Shown piece after piece: positions 1-6,043 of a DNA stretch of 6,043 nt (position 1 is the stretch's first letter; every line of letters starts with the position of its first letter). Where the stretch lies: assembly GCA_019747165.1 (NCBI GenBank), contig JAIERC010000423.1:1-6043 (forward strand), given 5' to 3'. Source of the DNA: Sphingomonas sp. GTDB lineage: Bacteria; Pseudomonadota; Alphaproteobacteria; Sphingomonadales; Sphingomonadaceae. The translations under genes and the position numbers were made by a program. Below the pieces are notes generated by a model. The model did not search any database, had not been told where the DNA came from, and saw nothing but the letters and a program-made list of their open reading frames with translations.

Positions 1-2
1 CC

Positions 3-1154
3 AGCCAGGGCGGCGCGCATAGCCGGGCGTTTTCGGTGCTGCTGGGCGACCGGGCGCGCCAGATCACCGCGACGCTCGGCATGGGCGATCCGACCAGTGC
101 ACCGGCCTGTCTCGGCTGCCACGCTACGCCAACCAATGGCGCCACTGGCGCGCGCTTCCTGACCAAGGATGGCGTGAGCTGCGAGGCCTGTCACGGTCCG
201 GCACTCGGCTGGATTGCATCGCATTATACGGTTGGCGCAAGCCATGCCGACAATGTCGCGCGCGGCATGATCCCACTTGAAAAGGCTAGCGTCCGCGCCG
301 GGGTGTGTCTGGATTGCCATTATGGCAGCAAGCGCCCCGGCCAGTTCGTCACCCACCGGATCATGGCGGCCGGCCACCCCCGGATCAGCTTCGAACTCGA
401 CCTGTTTTCCACGCTGCAACAGCATCATAACGAAGATGCCGATTATGCCGCGCGCAAGGGCCGCACCGATAATCTTCGGCTGTGGATGGTGGGCCAGGCA
501 ATGGCCGTCAATCGCGCGCTGACGCTCTATGCCGATCCGGGCCTGGGCAATGAGGGGGCATTTCCAGAATTCTATTTCCTGGATTGCCATAGCTGCCACC
601 GCCGTATCTTCGATCAGGAAGACCGGGTGAAGACCTGGGAGGCCAATCCTAGTCGGCCAATCCCTGCGGGCATGCCGCCCTTTAACGATGAAAACATGAT
701 CCTGTTGTCCGCCGCCGCGCGGGTGACCTCGCCTGGCCTGGCGGCGCAATTTGACAAGGATGTCCGCGCGTTTCACCTCGCCATGGCGACTAATCGCGCC
801 CAATCGGCCACCGCTGCTGCCCGGCTGGCGACAACCGCAACCGCACTTGCCAATGCCTTGTCGGCACAAACCGGCACCAGCGACACGGCCTTTGCGATCA
901 TTGATTCGATTGCCGGGCCAGCATCAGCGCCGCGTTTCACCGATTATGAAGGATCTGTGCAGGCGGTGATGGCAATCGATTCGCTGCTCAGCGCGCTCGT
1001 CAAACAAGGCCGGATTACGATTGGTGCCGCGGCAGGCATCCGCGCCGATATCAACCAGGCCTATGCCGCCGTGCGGGAACCCAATGGCTATCGCCCCCCC
1101 GCTTTCCGCACCGCGCTGGCCAGCGCCGTTCGCAGCATCAGGAGCCTGCGCTGA
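3..1154 (+). CDS. Multiheme cytochrome c, c554-like (5' partial)
   Basis: Exported electron-transfer protein, presumably periplasmic or at the outer membrane. The reading frame is open to the left edge, so the true start and signal peptide lie outside the window; the GTG at 36 is an internal Val codon. Four CxxCH haem c motifs are visible: CLGCH (108-122), CEACH (180-194), CLDCH (306-320) and CHSCH (585-599). Candidate distal haem ligands include the His in AHSRAF (from 15), those in the ASHY and ASHADN stretches, and the THRIMAAGHPR segment. The order of an HSRAF motif, a CLGCHA motif and then DGVSCEACHGPA is typical of cytochrome c554-like multiheme proteins, and further haems upstream are likely. 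After the last haem come about 184 residues without Cys pairs, Ala-rich and probably helical. The stop overlaps the next gene's ATG by one base, so the two are probably translationally coupled. The class is confident; the partner and substrate are unknown. Confidence 0.9.
   Translation, partial: SQGGAHSRAFSVLLGDRARQITATLGMGDPTSAPACLGCHATPTNGATGARFLTKDGVSCEACHGPALGWIASHYTVGASHADNVARGMIPLEKASVRAGVCLDCHYGSKRPGQFVTHRIMAAGHPRISFELDLFSTLQQHHNEDADYAARKGRTDNLRLWMVGQAMAVNRALTLYADPGLGNEGAFPEFYFLDCHSCHRRIFDQEDRVKTWEANPSRPIPAGMPPFNDENMILLSAAARVTSPGLAAQFDKDVRAFHLAMATNRAQSATAAARLATTATALANALSAQTGTSDTAFAIIDSIAGPASAPRFTDYEGSVQAVMAIDSLLSALVKQGRITIGAAAGIRADINQAYAAVREPNGYRPPAFRTALASAVRSIRSLR
1140..1144 (+). promoter_or_regulatory. 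Ribosome binding site for the GlcG-barrel fusion gene
   Basis: AGGAG lies nine bases before the ATG at 1154, inside the last codons of the upstream cytochrome. This is a good Shine-Dalgarno match at usual spacing. Together with the lipoprotein signal that follows, it fixes the start of the second gene. Confidence 0.75.
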
Positions 1155-1156
1155 TG
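1152..1156 (+). promoter_or_regulatory. TGATG stop-start overlap between genes 1 and 2
   Basis: The TGA stop of the first cytochrome (1152-1154) shares its A with the ATG of the next gene (1154-1156). Such overlaps usually mean terminating ribosomes re-initiate, which ties the amounts of the two proteins together. A good AGGAG upstream also allows independent initiation here. Confidence 0.85.
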
Positions 1157-1213
1157 CGTCCCCGCTTCGCCACCAGCCTGATTGCGAGCACTGCGCTGAT
1201 CATCGGATCGTGC
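1154..1213 (+). other. Lipoprotein signal peptide and lipobox
   Basis: Residues 1-20 show a basic n-region (Arg2, Arg4), a hydrophobic core (SLIASTALIIG) and a lipobox ending in Cys20 (codon 1211-1213), followed by SGGSGSS. Ser at +2 rather than Asp argues against inner-membrane retention. The -2 residue is Gly, within relaxed but not strict lipobox patterns. Confidence 0.75.
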
Positions 1214-4200
1214 AGCGGGGGCAGCGGATCCAGCACAGCCGTGTTGCCGCCGACGCCGACGCCATCGGCATCCCCGACGCCATCGACATTTTATGCCGTG
1301 CCTGCTGCCGAGGCGCTAAGTATCGCCGACGTCCAGACCGTCATCGCCCGCGCCGCGGCTGAGGCGCGCGCGCGTAATCTGCCCGCTGTGATCGCCGTCA
1401 GCGACCGCGTGGGTAACATCTTGGCGGTGTTCCGGATGACCGGCGCGCGCGCAACGGCGTTGACCAGCCCGGCTGGCAATGGCGACAACAAGGACGCGCA
1501 GAACCTGACCGTGCCTGCTGAAGGCGGCGCCATCGCCAAGGCAGTAACGGGCGCCTATCTGTCGAGCGGGGGCAACGCGTTTTCCACGCGAACCGCGAGC
1601 GAGATCGTCCAGCAGCATTTCCCGCCTGCCCCTGGAGCTGTTGGGCTCGAAAGTGGGCCGCTGTTCGGCGTGCAGTTTAGTTCGTTGCCCTGTTCTGATT
1701 TGGTGTCCCGATTCGGCGCGCCGGGCAGCGGCGCGTTGATCGGCCCGAAACGATCGCCGCTCGGGCTGTCAGCAGATCCCGGCGGCTTTCCGCTCTATAA
1801 GAACGGCGTCGTCGTCGGCGCGATCGGCGTGATGGCAGACGGCGTCTATGGTTTTGACCCCAACATCACCGATATCGACAATGATCCCGAAGAGGCGATC
1901 GCGCTGGCAGGAACGGTTGGCTTCGAAGCGCCCGAAGCCATCCGGGCCAACCGGATTTCGGTCGATGGCACACAGCTGCGCTATTCCGACATTGATTACT
2001 CGGCATTGATGACGGCCAGCCAGACGCCAAGCTTTGCCGCAACTGCACCGGCGCTCGGCAATCTCGTTAGCGTGATCGGCTATTTCGGCGTTCCAACCCC
2101 GGCAATCATCGCCGGGGCGACTTATGGCACCGAGGCGTCGGGCGTTCGTGCGTCGACTCCAGCCGAATTTTCGAATCGCGATGCATTCATCCTTACCAAC
2201 GGATCGGGCAGCAGCCGGTTTCCGGTTCGCGCGGGGACCGATGCGGCGGATGTCGGCCAGGCGCTGACAGCGGCGGAATCGAATGCGATCCTTGAAGAAG
2301 CCTTCAGAATCATGACCCGGTCGCGCGCGCAGATTCGCACCCCGCTCGACAGCCGGGCCCAGGTAACGATTTCGCTGGTGGACAGCAGGGGCCAAGTGCT
2401 CGGCGTGGTTCGTTCACCCGACGCACCGATATTTGGCACTGACGTGTCGTTGCAAAAGGCGCGCACGGCCGCGTTCTTCTCTCATCCGCGCGCCGGCGCC
2501 GAACTTTCCGCTGATCCCAGCGCCGATGTCCGCCAGTTCGTTCCTGCCTTTTTGACCTTTCTGGGCAATCAAAATGCGCTGAGCGGTCGGATCGCCTATG
2601 GTGATCGCACCATCGGCAATCTGGCACGCCCCTATTTTCCGGATGGCGAAGTTGGCCGTCCAAAGGGGCCATTGTCGCGGGATATCGCTGCGTTCAACCC
2701 GTTATCGACCGGGCTGCAATCGGCGCTGGTCTTGACCAATTTGGGACAGCATCTCGGTTTTGTCACGGGGGCGCTTTCCACGGACACGCCGGCACGCTGC
2801 ACCTTCATTCCCGATGTGGTGCCCGGCCAGAACCGACTGCAGAACGGCATCCAGATTTTTCCCGGTGCCGTGCCCATTTATCGCGGCACGACGATGATCG
2901 GTGCGGTCGGCGTATCGGGTGACGGCATCGACCAGGATAACATGGTCGCGTTTCTGGGCATCAACAACGCAAGCGTTCGGCTCGGTGGGTTTACCAACGC
3001 CCCGACCGCAATTCGCGCTGACCAGATCTTGGTTCCTGTTGGCGACCGGCAAGTTCGGCTGCGCTATGTCGGCTGCCCGTTTGCTCCCTTCCTCGATACT
3101 GCTGAACAAAATGTGTGTCAGGGGCTGGAAATGGCCGTCATGCTCTTCCTCCCAATGATCACCGCTGCCGCTCCCCAGGGAGAAGCGGTGACGATCAACA
3201 TCCCGCTGGATCTGCAGGCCGAGCAATCGGTGACCGCCGCGCGGCCGGTCCCCGCAGAGCAGCCGCAGGAAGCCAAGCATGATTCGGACAGCGACCCCGC
3301 CGAGTTGATCGACGGCCGCAAACGCCCCGGCTTTGAAAAGGCGCTACCCGACCCGATTACCCAGAATAATCCCGGTGCCGTCCGCGCGCCCCGTCCAGAA
3401 GCGTTTCCGACCGACCAGATTCCGCTGCCGGATCGCTGGCGGCTGATTGAGTCCCTCGGCGTGGTGAAGGAACGCTGGTTCGACCCCTATCACCAGAACA
3501 CGCTCAAGGGTGATCGCCCGATCAACCTAGAAAAGAATAAATGGCTGCCGCTGCACGGCGATGACTGGTTCTTCACGCTGAGCGCGGTGAGTGATTCGGT
3601 AATCGAACCGCGCACCTTCCCGATTCCCGTTGGCGTGCAAACCACCGCGCGGGCTGGCAGCCTGGACATTTTCGGCGGGGACACCAGCTATGTGTTCTCG
3701 CAAACCTTCATTGTCGGGGCATCGCTGGTCAAGGGATCGACCGCGTTCAAGCCGCCCGAAATCGAATATCGCGTCGCGCTGGCGTTCAATCTCAACCATG
3801 TCTCGGTGCCGGAACGGCGCGTGCTGTTTGTCGAACCCAGCAAGGGCACGACCCGCACTGATGGCTTTGTCGGCGTGCAAGAACTGTTCGTCGATTATCA
3901 TCTGCGCAACACCTCGGATCGCTATGATTTTGAATCGATTCGTGTCGGCATTCAGCCGTTTCAAAGCGATTTCCGCGGTTTCCTGTTCAACGATCAGCAG
4001 CTCGGCGTCCGGTTTTTCGGCAATCGCGACAATAATCGCTTTCAGTTCAATCTGGCGGCCTTTTGGCGGCTGGAAAAAGATACCAATTCAGGGCTGAACA
4101 GCGTCGTCAAACGCCCGCGCGATGATTTTGTCTTCGTCGCCAATGTCTATCGCCAGGATTTCCTGCTGCCGGGGCTGACCAGCCAGATCACGGCCGTCTA

Positions 4201-5020
4201 CAATCTCAACCGTGAAGGCGGCCGGATTGAGGTGGATACTAATGGCTTCCCGGCGCGGCCCGCGCTGCTCGGCGATTTGCGCGGGCGCGATTACGATGTG
4301 GTCTATCTTGGCTATAATGCCGATGGCCGGGTGGGCCGGCTCAATCTGACCGCATCGGTTTATGGCGCGCTCGGGCAGGACCGGAACAATTTCTTCACCG
4401 GCAAACCGGCTCAGATCAGGGGCTATTTCGGCGCCGCCGAACTCAGCTATGATCGCGACTGGATCCGCATTCGCGCGTCGGGCTTATACGCCAGCGGAGA
4501 CAACAAGCCCTTTGACAATGTCGAAACCGGCTTTGACGCCATTTTCGAGAACCCAATTTTTGCCGGTGCCGATACCAGCTACTGGATCAGGCAGACCATT
4601 CCCTTCGCCGGTGGCGGCCGCGCAGTGGCGATTAATGGTCGCAACGGTATCCTCAATTCGCTGCGCTCGTCCAAGGAACAGGGCCAGTCGAATTTCAACA
4701 ATCCGGGTACCGCCCTGGTGGGTGTCGGGATTGATTTCGATTTGAAGCCGACGCTCCGCGTGTCGGTCAATGCCAATCATCTGTGGTTCGCCACCACGGA
4801 AGTGCTGCAAACGCTGCGCGTGGAAGGCAGCATCCCCAAGTCGATCGGCTATGATCTGTCATCGGCGATCATCTGGCGGCCTAAGGCAACGCAGAATATC
4901 GTTGGCCGCCTGTCCGCAGCTGTCCTGCTTCCGGGCAGCGGCTTTCGCGACCTGTTCACCAACAACAATCGGAATCGAGCATATTTCTCGATTCTGGCCA
5001 ACATCATCGTGAGCTATTGA
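1154..5020 (+). CDS. Predicted lipoprotein fusion: tandem GlcG/HbpS-like domains plus outer-membrane beta-barrel
   Basis: This single uninterrupted frame of 1288 residues has an N-terminal signal with lipobox (IIGS before Cys20; Ser at +2 suggests outer-membrane sorting), a Gly/Ser then Pro/Thr linker (21-46), and two GlcG/HbpS-like domains (about 55-285 and 371-655). Domain signatures are AVIAVSDRVGNILAVFRM, GGFPLYKNGVVVGAIGV and, in copy two, PIYRGTTMIGAVGVSGDG. A hydrophobic stretch (660-673) and a charged linker precede a conserved pre-barrel segment (about 720-796). Residues 797-1288 alternate polar and apolar residues, are rich in Tyr/Phe/Asn/Arg/Gly, and end in Tyr, as expected of a porin-like barrel. 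No CxxCH motif is present, so no covalent haem is expected. The five cysteines are at 20, 180, 549, 641 and 655. The gene sits between two multiheme cytochromes with one-base overlaps on both sides. HbpS-type proteins bind haem and GlcG function is unclear, so no reaction is assigned; an outer-membrane scaffold or channel for the cytochromes is inferred. Both halves are recognised with fair confidence; the fused state is the oddity. Confidence 0.85.
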   Translation: MRPRFATSLIASTALIIGSCSGGSGSSTAVLPPTPTPSASPTPSTFYAVPAAEALSIADVQTVIARAAAEARARNLPAVIAVSDRVGNILAVFRMTGARATALTSPAGNGDNKDAQNLTVPAEGGAIAKAVTGAYLSSGGNAFSTRTASEIVQQHFPPAPGAVGLESGPLFGVQFSSLPCSDLVSRFGAPGSGALIGPKRSPLGLSADPGGFPLYKNGVVVGAIGVMADGVYGFDPNITDIDNDPEEAIALAGTVGFEAPEAIRANRISVDGTQLRYSDIDYSALMTASQTPSFAATAPALGNLVSVIGYFGVPTPAIIAGATYGTEASGVRASTPAEFSNRDAFILTNGSGSSRFPVRAGTDAADVGQALTAAESNAILEEAFRIMTRSRAQIRTPLDSRAQVTISLVDSRGQVLGVVRSPDAPIFGTDVSLQKARTAAFFSHPRAGAELSADPSADVRQFVPAFLTFLGNQNALSGRIAYGDRTIGNLARPYFPDGEVGRPKGPLSRDIAAFNPLSTGLQSALVLTNLGQHLGFVTGALSTDTPARCTFIPDVVPGQNRLQNGIQIFPGAVPIYRGTTMIGAVGVSGDGIDQDNMVAFLGINNASVRLGGFTNAPTAIRADQILVPVGDRQVRLRYVGCPFAPFLDTAEQNVCQGLEMAVMLFLPMITAAAPQGEAVTINIPLDLQAEQSVTAARPVPAEQPQEAKHDSDSDPAELIDGRKRPGFEKALPDPITQNNPGAVRAPRPEAFPTDQIPLPDRWRLIESLGVVKERWFDPYHQNTLKGDRPINLEKNKWLPLHGDDWFFTLSAVSDSVIEPRTFPIPVGVQTTARAGSLDIFGGDTSYVFSQTFIVGASLVKGSTAFKPPEIEYRVALAFNLNHVSVPERRVLFVEPSKGTTRTDGFVGVQELFVDYHLRNTSDRYDFESIRVGIQPFQSDFRGFLFNDQQLGVRFFGNRDNNRFQFNLAAFWRLEKDTNSGLNSVVKRPRDDFVFVANVYRQDFLLPGLTSQITAVYNLNREGGRIEVDTNGFPARPALLGDLRGRDYDVVYLGYNADGRVGRLNLTASVYGALGQDRNNFFTGKPAQIRGYFGAAELSYDRDWIRIRASGLYASGDNKPFDNVETGFDAIFENPIFAGADTSYWIRQTIPFAGGGRAVAINGRNGILNSLRSSKEQGQSNFNNPGTALVGVGIDFDLKPTLRVSVNANHLWFATTEVLQTLRVEGSIPKSIGYDLSSAIIWRPKATQNIVGRLSAAVLLPGSGFRDLFTNNNRNRAYFSILANIIVSY
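1247..1285 (+). repeat. Pro/Thr/Ser linker with a 12-bp direct repeat
   Basis: The linker following the lipidated Cys encodes PPTPTPSASPTPS (residues 32-44). The 12 bases CCGACGCCATCG occur at 1256-1267 and again at 1274-1285, in the same frame, so the linker can lengthen or shorten by slippage without breaking the gene. It probably acts as a flexible tether between the lipid anchor and the first globular domain. Confidence 0.7.
1316..2008 (+). other. GlcG/HbpS-like domain, copy 1 (residues about 55-285)
   Basis: The segment opens with LSIADVQTVIARAAAEA and a strand-turn-strand AVIAVSDRVGNILAVFRM, typical of the GlcG/HbpS (haem-degrading) family. It continues with a KAVTGAYLSSGGNAFSTRTA helix-loop and the family glycine-rich pattern GGFPLYKNGVVVGAIGV. 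The end (about NRISVDGTQLRYSDIDY) matches the usual family terminus. A loop carrying Cys180 and SPLGLSADPGG makes this copy longer than plain GlcG. The boundaries are approximate. Confidence 0.8.
2264..3118 (+). other. GlcG/HbpS-like domain, copy 2 (residues about 371-655)
   Basis: This copy repeats the order of copy 1: a helix starting LTAAESNAILEEAF, strands with VTISLVDSRGQVLGVVRS, a KARTAAFFSHPRAG helix-loop, then GIQIFPGAVPIYRG and IGAVGVSGDGIDQDN. It carries a long insertion between the helix-loop and the glycine-rich strands, containing Cys549. It ends with Cys641 and Cys655, fourteen residues apart, which could form a disulfide in the periplasm or outside the cell. The boundaries are approximate. 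Confidence 0.75.
3131..3172 (+). other. Buried signal-peptide-like segment at the domain junction, possible internal start
   Basis: Residues 660-673 (MAVMLFLPMITAAA) form a short hydrophobic stretch ending in an Ala-rich site resembling signal peptidase cleavage, exactly between the GlcG pair and the barrel half. An in-frame ATG at 3131 follows AGGGG (3120-3124) by six bases, a weak ribosome-site match. There is no Lys or Arg before the hydrophobic core, so it is a poor independent signal peptide. It may be the worn signal peptide of a once separate porin gene, or simply a linker. Confidence 0.35.
3542..5017 (+). other. C-terminal outer-membrane beta-barrel region (residues about 797-1288)
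   Basis: The segment holds many amphipathic strands separated by polar turns, for example DDWFFTLSAVSDSV, ESIRVGIQPF, LGVRFFGNRDNNRFQFNLA and LRVSVNANHLWF. The last strand, AYFSILANIIVSY, ends in an aromatic residue like the C-terminal signal read by the BAM machinery. The stretch SGDNKPFDNVETGFDAIFENP followed by a FAG motif resembles alginate-export/porin-like barrels as I remember them. The strand count cannot be fixed by eye. Residues 720-796 (RPGFEKALPDP onward) look like a conserved periplasmic lead-in to the barrel. Confidence 0.72.
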
Positions 5021-5022
5021 TG
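5018..5022 (+). promoter_or_regulatory. TGATG stop-start overlap between genes 2 and 3
   Basis: The TGA of the fusion gene (5018-5020) shares its A with the ATG of the second cytochrome (5020-5022). Only a weak GTGAG lies upstream (about 5009-5013), so translation of the cytochrome probably depends on ribosomes finishing the fusion gene. Confidence 0.8.
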
Positions 5023-6043
5023 CCAATACGCGCCGCTCTCTCCGCCCGGACTGCCGGCTGGCTGTCGCTAGTGCTGGCGACGCTAATGCTGCCGGCGGCA
5101 ATCCTCTATGCCAATGATGCTGAAAAGCCGGTGGCGCGCGTTTATCTTGAAACCCCACCCGCCCCGATGAGCCAGACGGCGGCGATGGTCGCCAGCAAAT
5201 CGGATGGTTGTTATTCCTGCCATACGCGCACCGACGAGCCGTCGATGCACGCGACCCCCGCCGTGATGCTGGGCTGCACGGATTGCCATGGTGGCAATGC
5301 AACGATCATTGGCGATCCCAGCCATGGTTTTGACGATGCGTCCTATGTCACCGCGCGCGATCAGGCCCATGTCCTGCCGCGCTTGCCGCATAGCTGGAAT
5401 TATCCCAGCTCGGCCAATCCCAAGCGCAGCTATACGTTGCTCAACAAGGAAGCGCCGGAATATATCCGCTTCGTCAATCCCGGCGACTACCGCGTCGCGC
5501 GCGAAGCCTGTGGCGCTTGCCATATCGAAACGATCGAAGCTGCCGAACGCTCGCTCATGGCCTCCGGCGCCATGCTGTGGGGTGGGGCAGCCTATAATAA
5601 CGGCGTTGTCCCGTTCAAAAACTACATCTTCGGCGAAGCCTATACCGAGGAGGGTGAGCCAGCCAAGATTGTCTCGCCCGGATCACCCCCAGGCACCGTC
5701 ACCGATGCCGAAGCCAAGCGCGGCGCGCTGGGAGCGCTGTATCCCCTGCCGAACTGGCAGGTGACGCCGCCCGGTGACGTTTTCCGCGTTTTCGAACGCG
5801 GCGGGCGCAACATCAACACTAATTTCGCCGAGGTTGGCCTGCCCAATTCGCTTGGCCAGATTCAGCGGCTGGAGGAACCGGGTCGGCCCGATCTCAAGCA
5901 GTCGAACCGCGGCCCTGCAACCGGCCTGCGCGTCGCCATTCCGGTGCTCAACATCCACAAGACCCGTCTCAACGATCCGCTGATGTGGTTCATGGGCACC
6001 AATGAACAGCCCGGCGATTATCGCGGATCGGGCTGCACGGGGT
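5020..6043 (+). CDS. Large multiheme cytochrome c (3' partial)
   Basis: Exported c-type cytochrome running off the right edge; 341 residues are visible. The start gives a good Sec signal peptide: Arg-containing n-region (MPIRAALSAR), hydrophobic core (WLSLVLATLMLPAAILYA), and likely cleavage near ILYA-ND at about residue 31. Three complete haem c motifs are present: CYSCH (64-68), CTDCH (86-90) and CGACH (164-168). A likely fourth begins at Cys339 (GSGCTG, then a T at 6043, which fits a Cys codon). About 170 residues without haem separate the third and fourth motifs; that stretch includes SGAMLWGGAAYNNG and DPLMWFMGTNEQPGDYRGSG, which I recall as hallmarks of very large multiheme cytochromes of unknown function in diverse bacteria. 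The start overlaps the preceding stop by one base, so expression is probably coupled to the barrel fusion. Total haem number and final location (periplasm or surface) cannot be told from here. Confidence 0.9.
   Translation, partial: MPIRAALSARTAGWLSLVLATLMLPAAILYANDAEKPVARVYLETPPAPMSQTAAMVASKSDGCYSCHTRTDEPSMHATPAVMLGCTDCHGGNATIIGDPSHGFDDASYVTARDQAHVLPRLPHSWNYPSSANPKRSYTLLNKEAPEYIRFVNPGDYRVAREACGACHIETIEAAERSLMASGAMLWGGAAYNNGVVPFKNYIFGEAYTEEGEPAKIVSPGSPPGTVTDAEAKRGALGALYPLPNWQVTPPGDVFRVFERGGRNINTNFAEVGLPNSLGQIQRLEEPGRPDLKQSNRGPATGLRVAIPVLNIHKTRLNDPLMWFMGTNEQPGDYRGSGCTG

Noticed and set aside
36..38. GTG as the start codon of the first cytochrome
   Set aside because: The frame is open to the window edge and the residues before it (HSRAF, with a likely haem-ligand His) are part of the conserved cytochrome; no signal peptide follows this GTG.
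1093..1100. Run of seven C bases as a possible frameshift in the first cytochrome
   Set aside because: The frame continues sensibly on both sides to a stop that overlaps the next start exactly, so there is no sign of a break.
1769..2395. Antisense open frame of about 208 residues
   Set aside because: It lies opposite a confidently assigned GlcG-like domain, has an Arg/Ala/Gly-rich composition typical of antisense frames in GC-rich genes, and shows no recognisable motif.
3110..3135. Sequencing or assembly artefact joining two genes into one
   Set aside because: No frame disturbance, stop remnant or change of base composition is visible at the junction, and the linker reads as ordinary coding sequence. 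It cannot be fully excluded without raw reads.
2702..3280. Antisense open frame of about 192 residues
   Set aside because: It is opposite GlcG copy 2 and the junction, with no motif and unlikely codon use; a by-product of GC-rich codon structure.
5083..5523. Antisense open frame opposite the third cytochrome
   Set aside because: The + strand here encodes a signal peptide and three CxxCH haem motifs; the antisense frame has no family features.
5288..5764. Sense open frame of about 158 residues in another frame
   Set aside because: It is Arg/Ser/Pro-rich and is a shadow of the third cytochrome, whose real frame starts at 5020 and runs off the window.
3..6043. A classical MtrCAB operon
   Set aside because: There is no decahaem-type dense CxxCH spacing in the visible parts, and the barrel lacks a recognisable MtrB-like N-terminal CxxC; only the general parts list is shared.

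Overview
The window is GC-rich and gap-free coding DNA on the + strand. It holds three genes in a row: a 5'-truncated multiheme c-type cytochrome (before position 3 to 1154), a very large complete gene (1154-5020, 1288 residues), and a 3'-truncated multiheme c-type cytochrome (5020 to past 6043). Codon use (strong GC third positions, many GCG/ATC/GAT/CGC codons) and protein style (a short lipoprotein signal followed by a Gly/Ser and Pro/Thr linker) suggest an alphaproteobacterium, most likely a sphingomonad. That assignment is an inference from style, not from a marker gene.

Layout. The first cytochrome shows four CxxCH haem-attachment motifs and c554-like surroundings, then a haem-free, Ala-rich helical tail. 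Its stop overlaps the start of the second gene by one base (TGATG). The second gene encodes a predicted lipoprotein (Cys20) with a Pro/Thr/Ser linker, two GlcG/HbpS-like (haem-degrading family) domains at about 55-285 and 371-655, a buried signal-peptide-like hydrophobic stretch at 660-673, a charged linker, and a C-terminal region of about 490 residues that reads as an outer-membrane beta-barrel ending in Tyr. Its stop again overlaps the next start by one base (TGATG). The third gene encodes a Sec-exported multiheme cytochrome with three complete CxxCH motifs. The window ends within a likely fourth motif.

How they may work together. Two exported multiheme cytochromes flank an outer-membrane barrel in a tight, probably translationally coupled operon. 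This is the gene content expected of a porin-cytochrome conduit moving electrons across the outer membrane, but none of the three proteins looks like MtrA, MtrB or MtrC. The most unusual element is the middle protein, which joins a lipid-anchored pair of GlcG/HbpS-like domains to a barrel in one polypeptide. The conduit role is a hypothesis. The domain content, operon structure and haem motifs are read directly from the sequence. No RNA genes, mobile elements, CRISPR arrays or intergenic regions are present.
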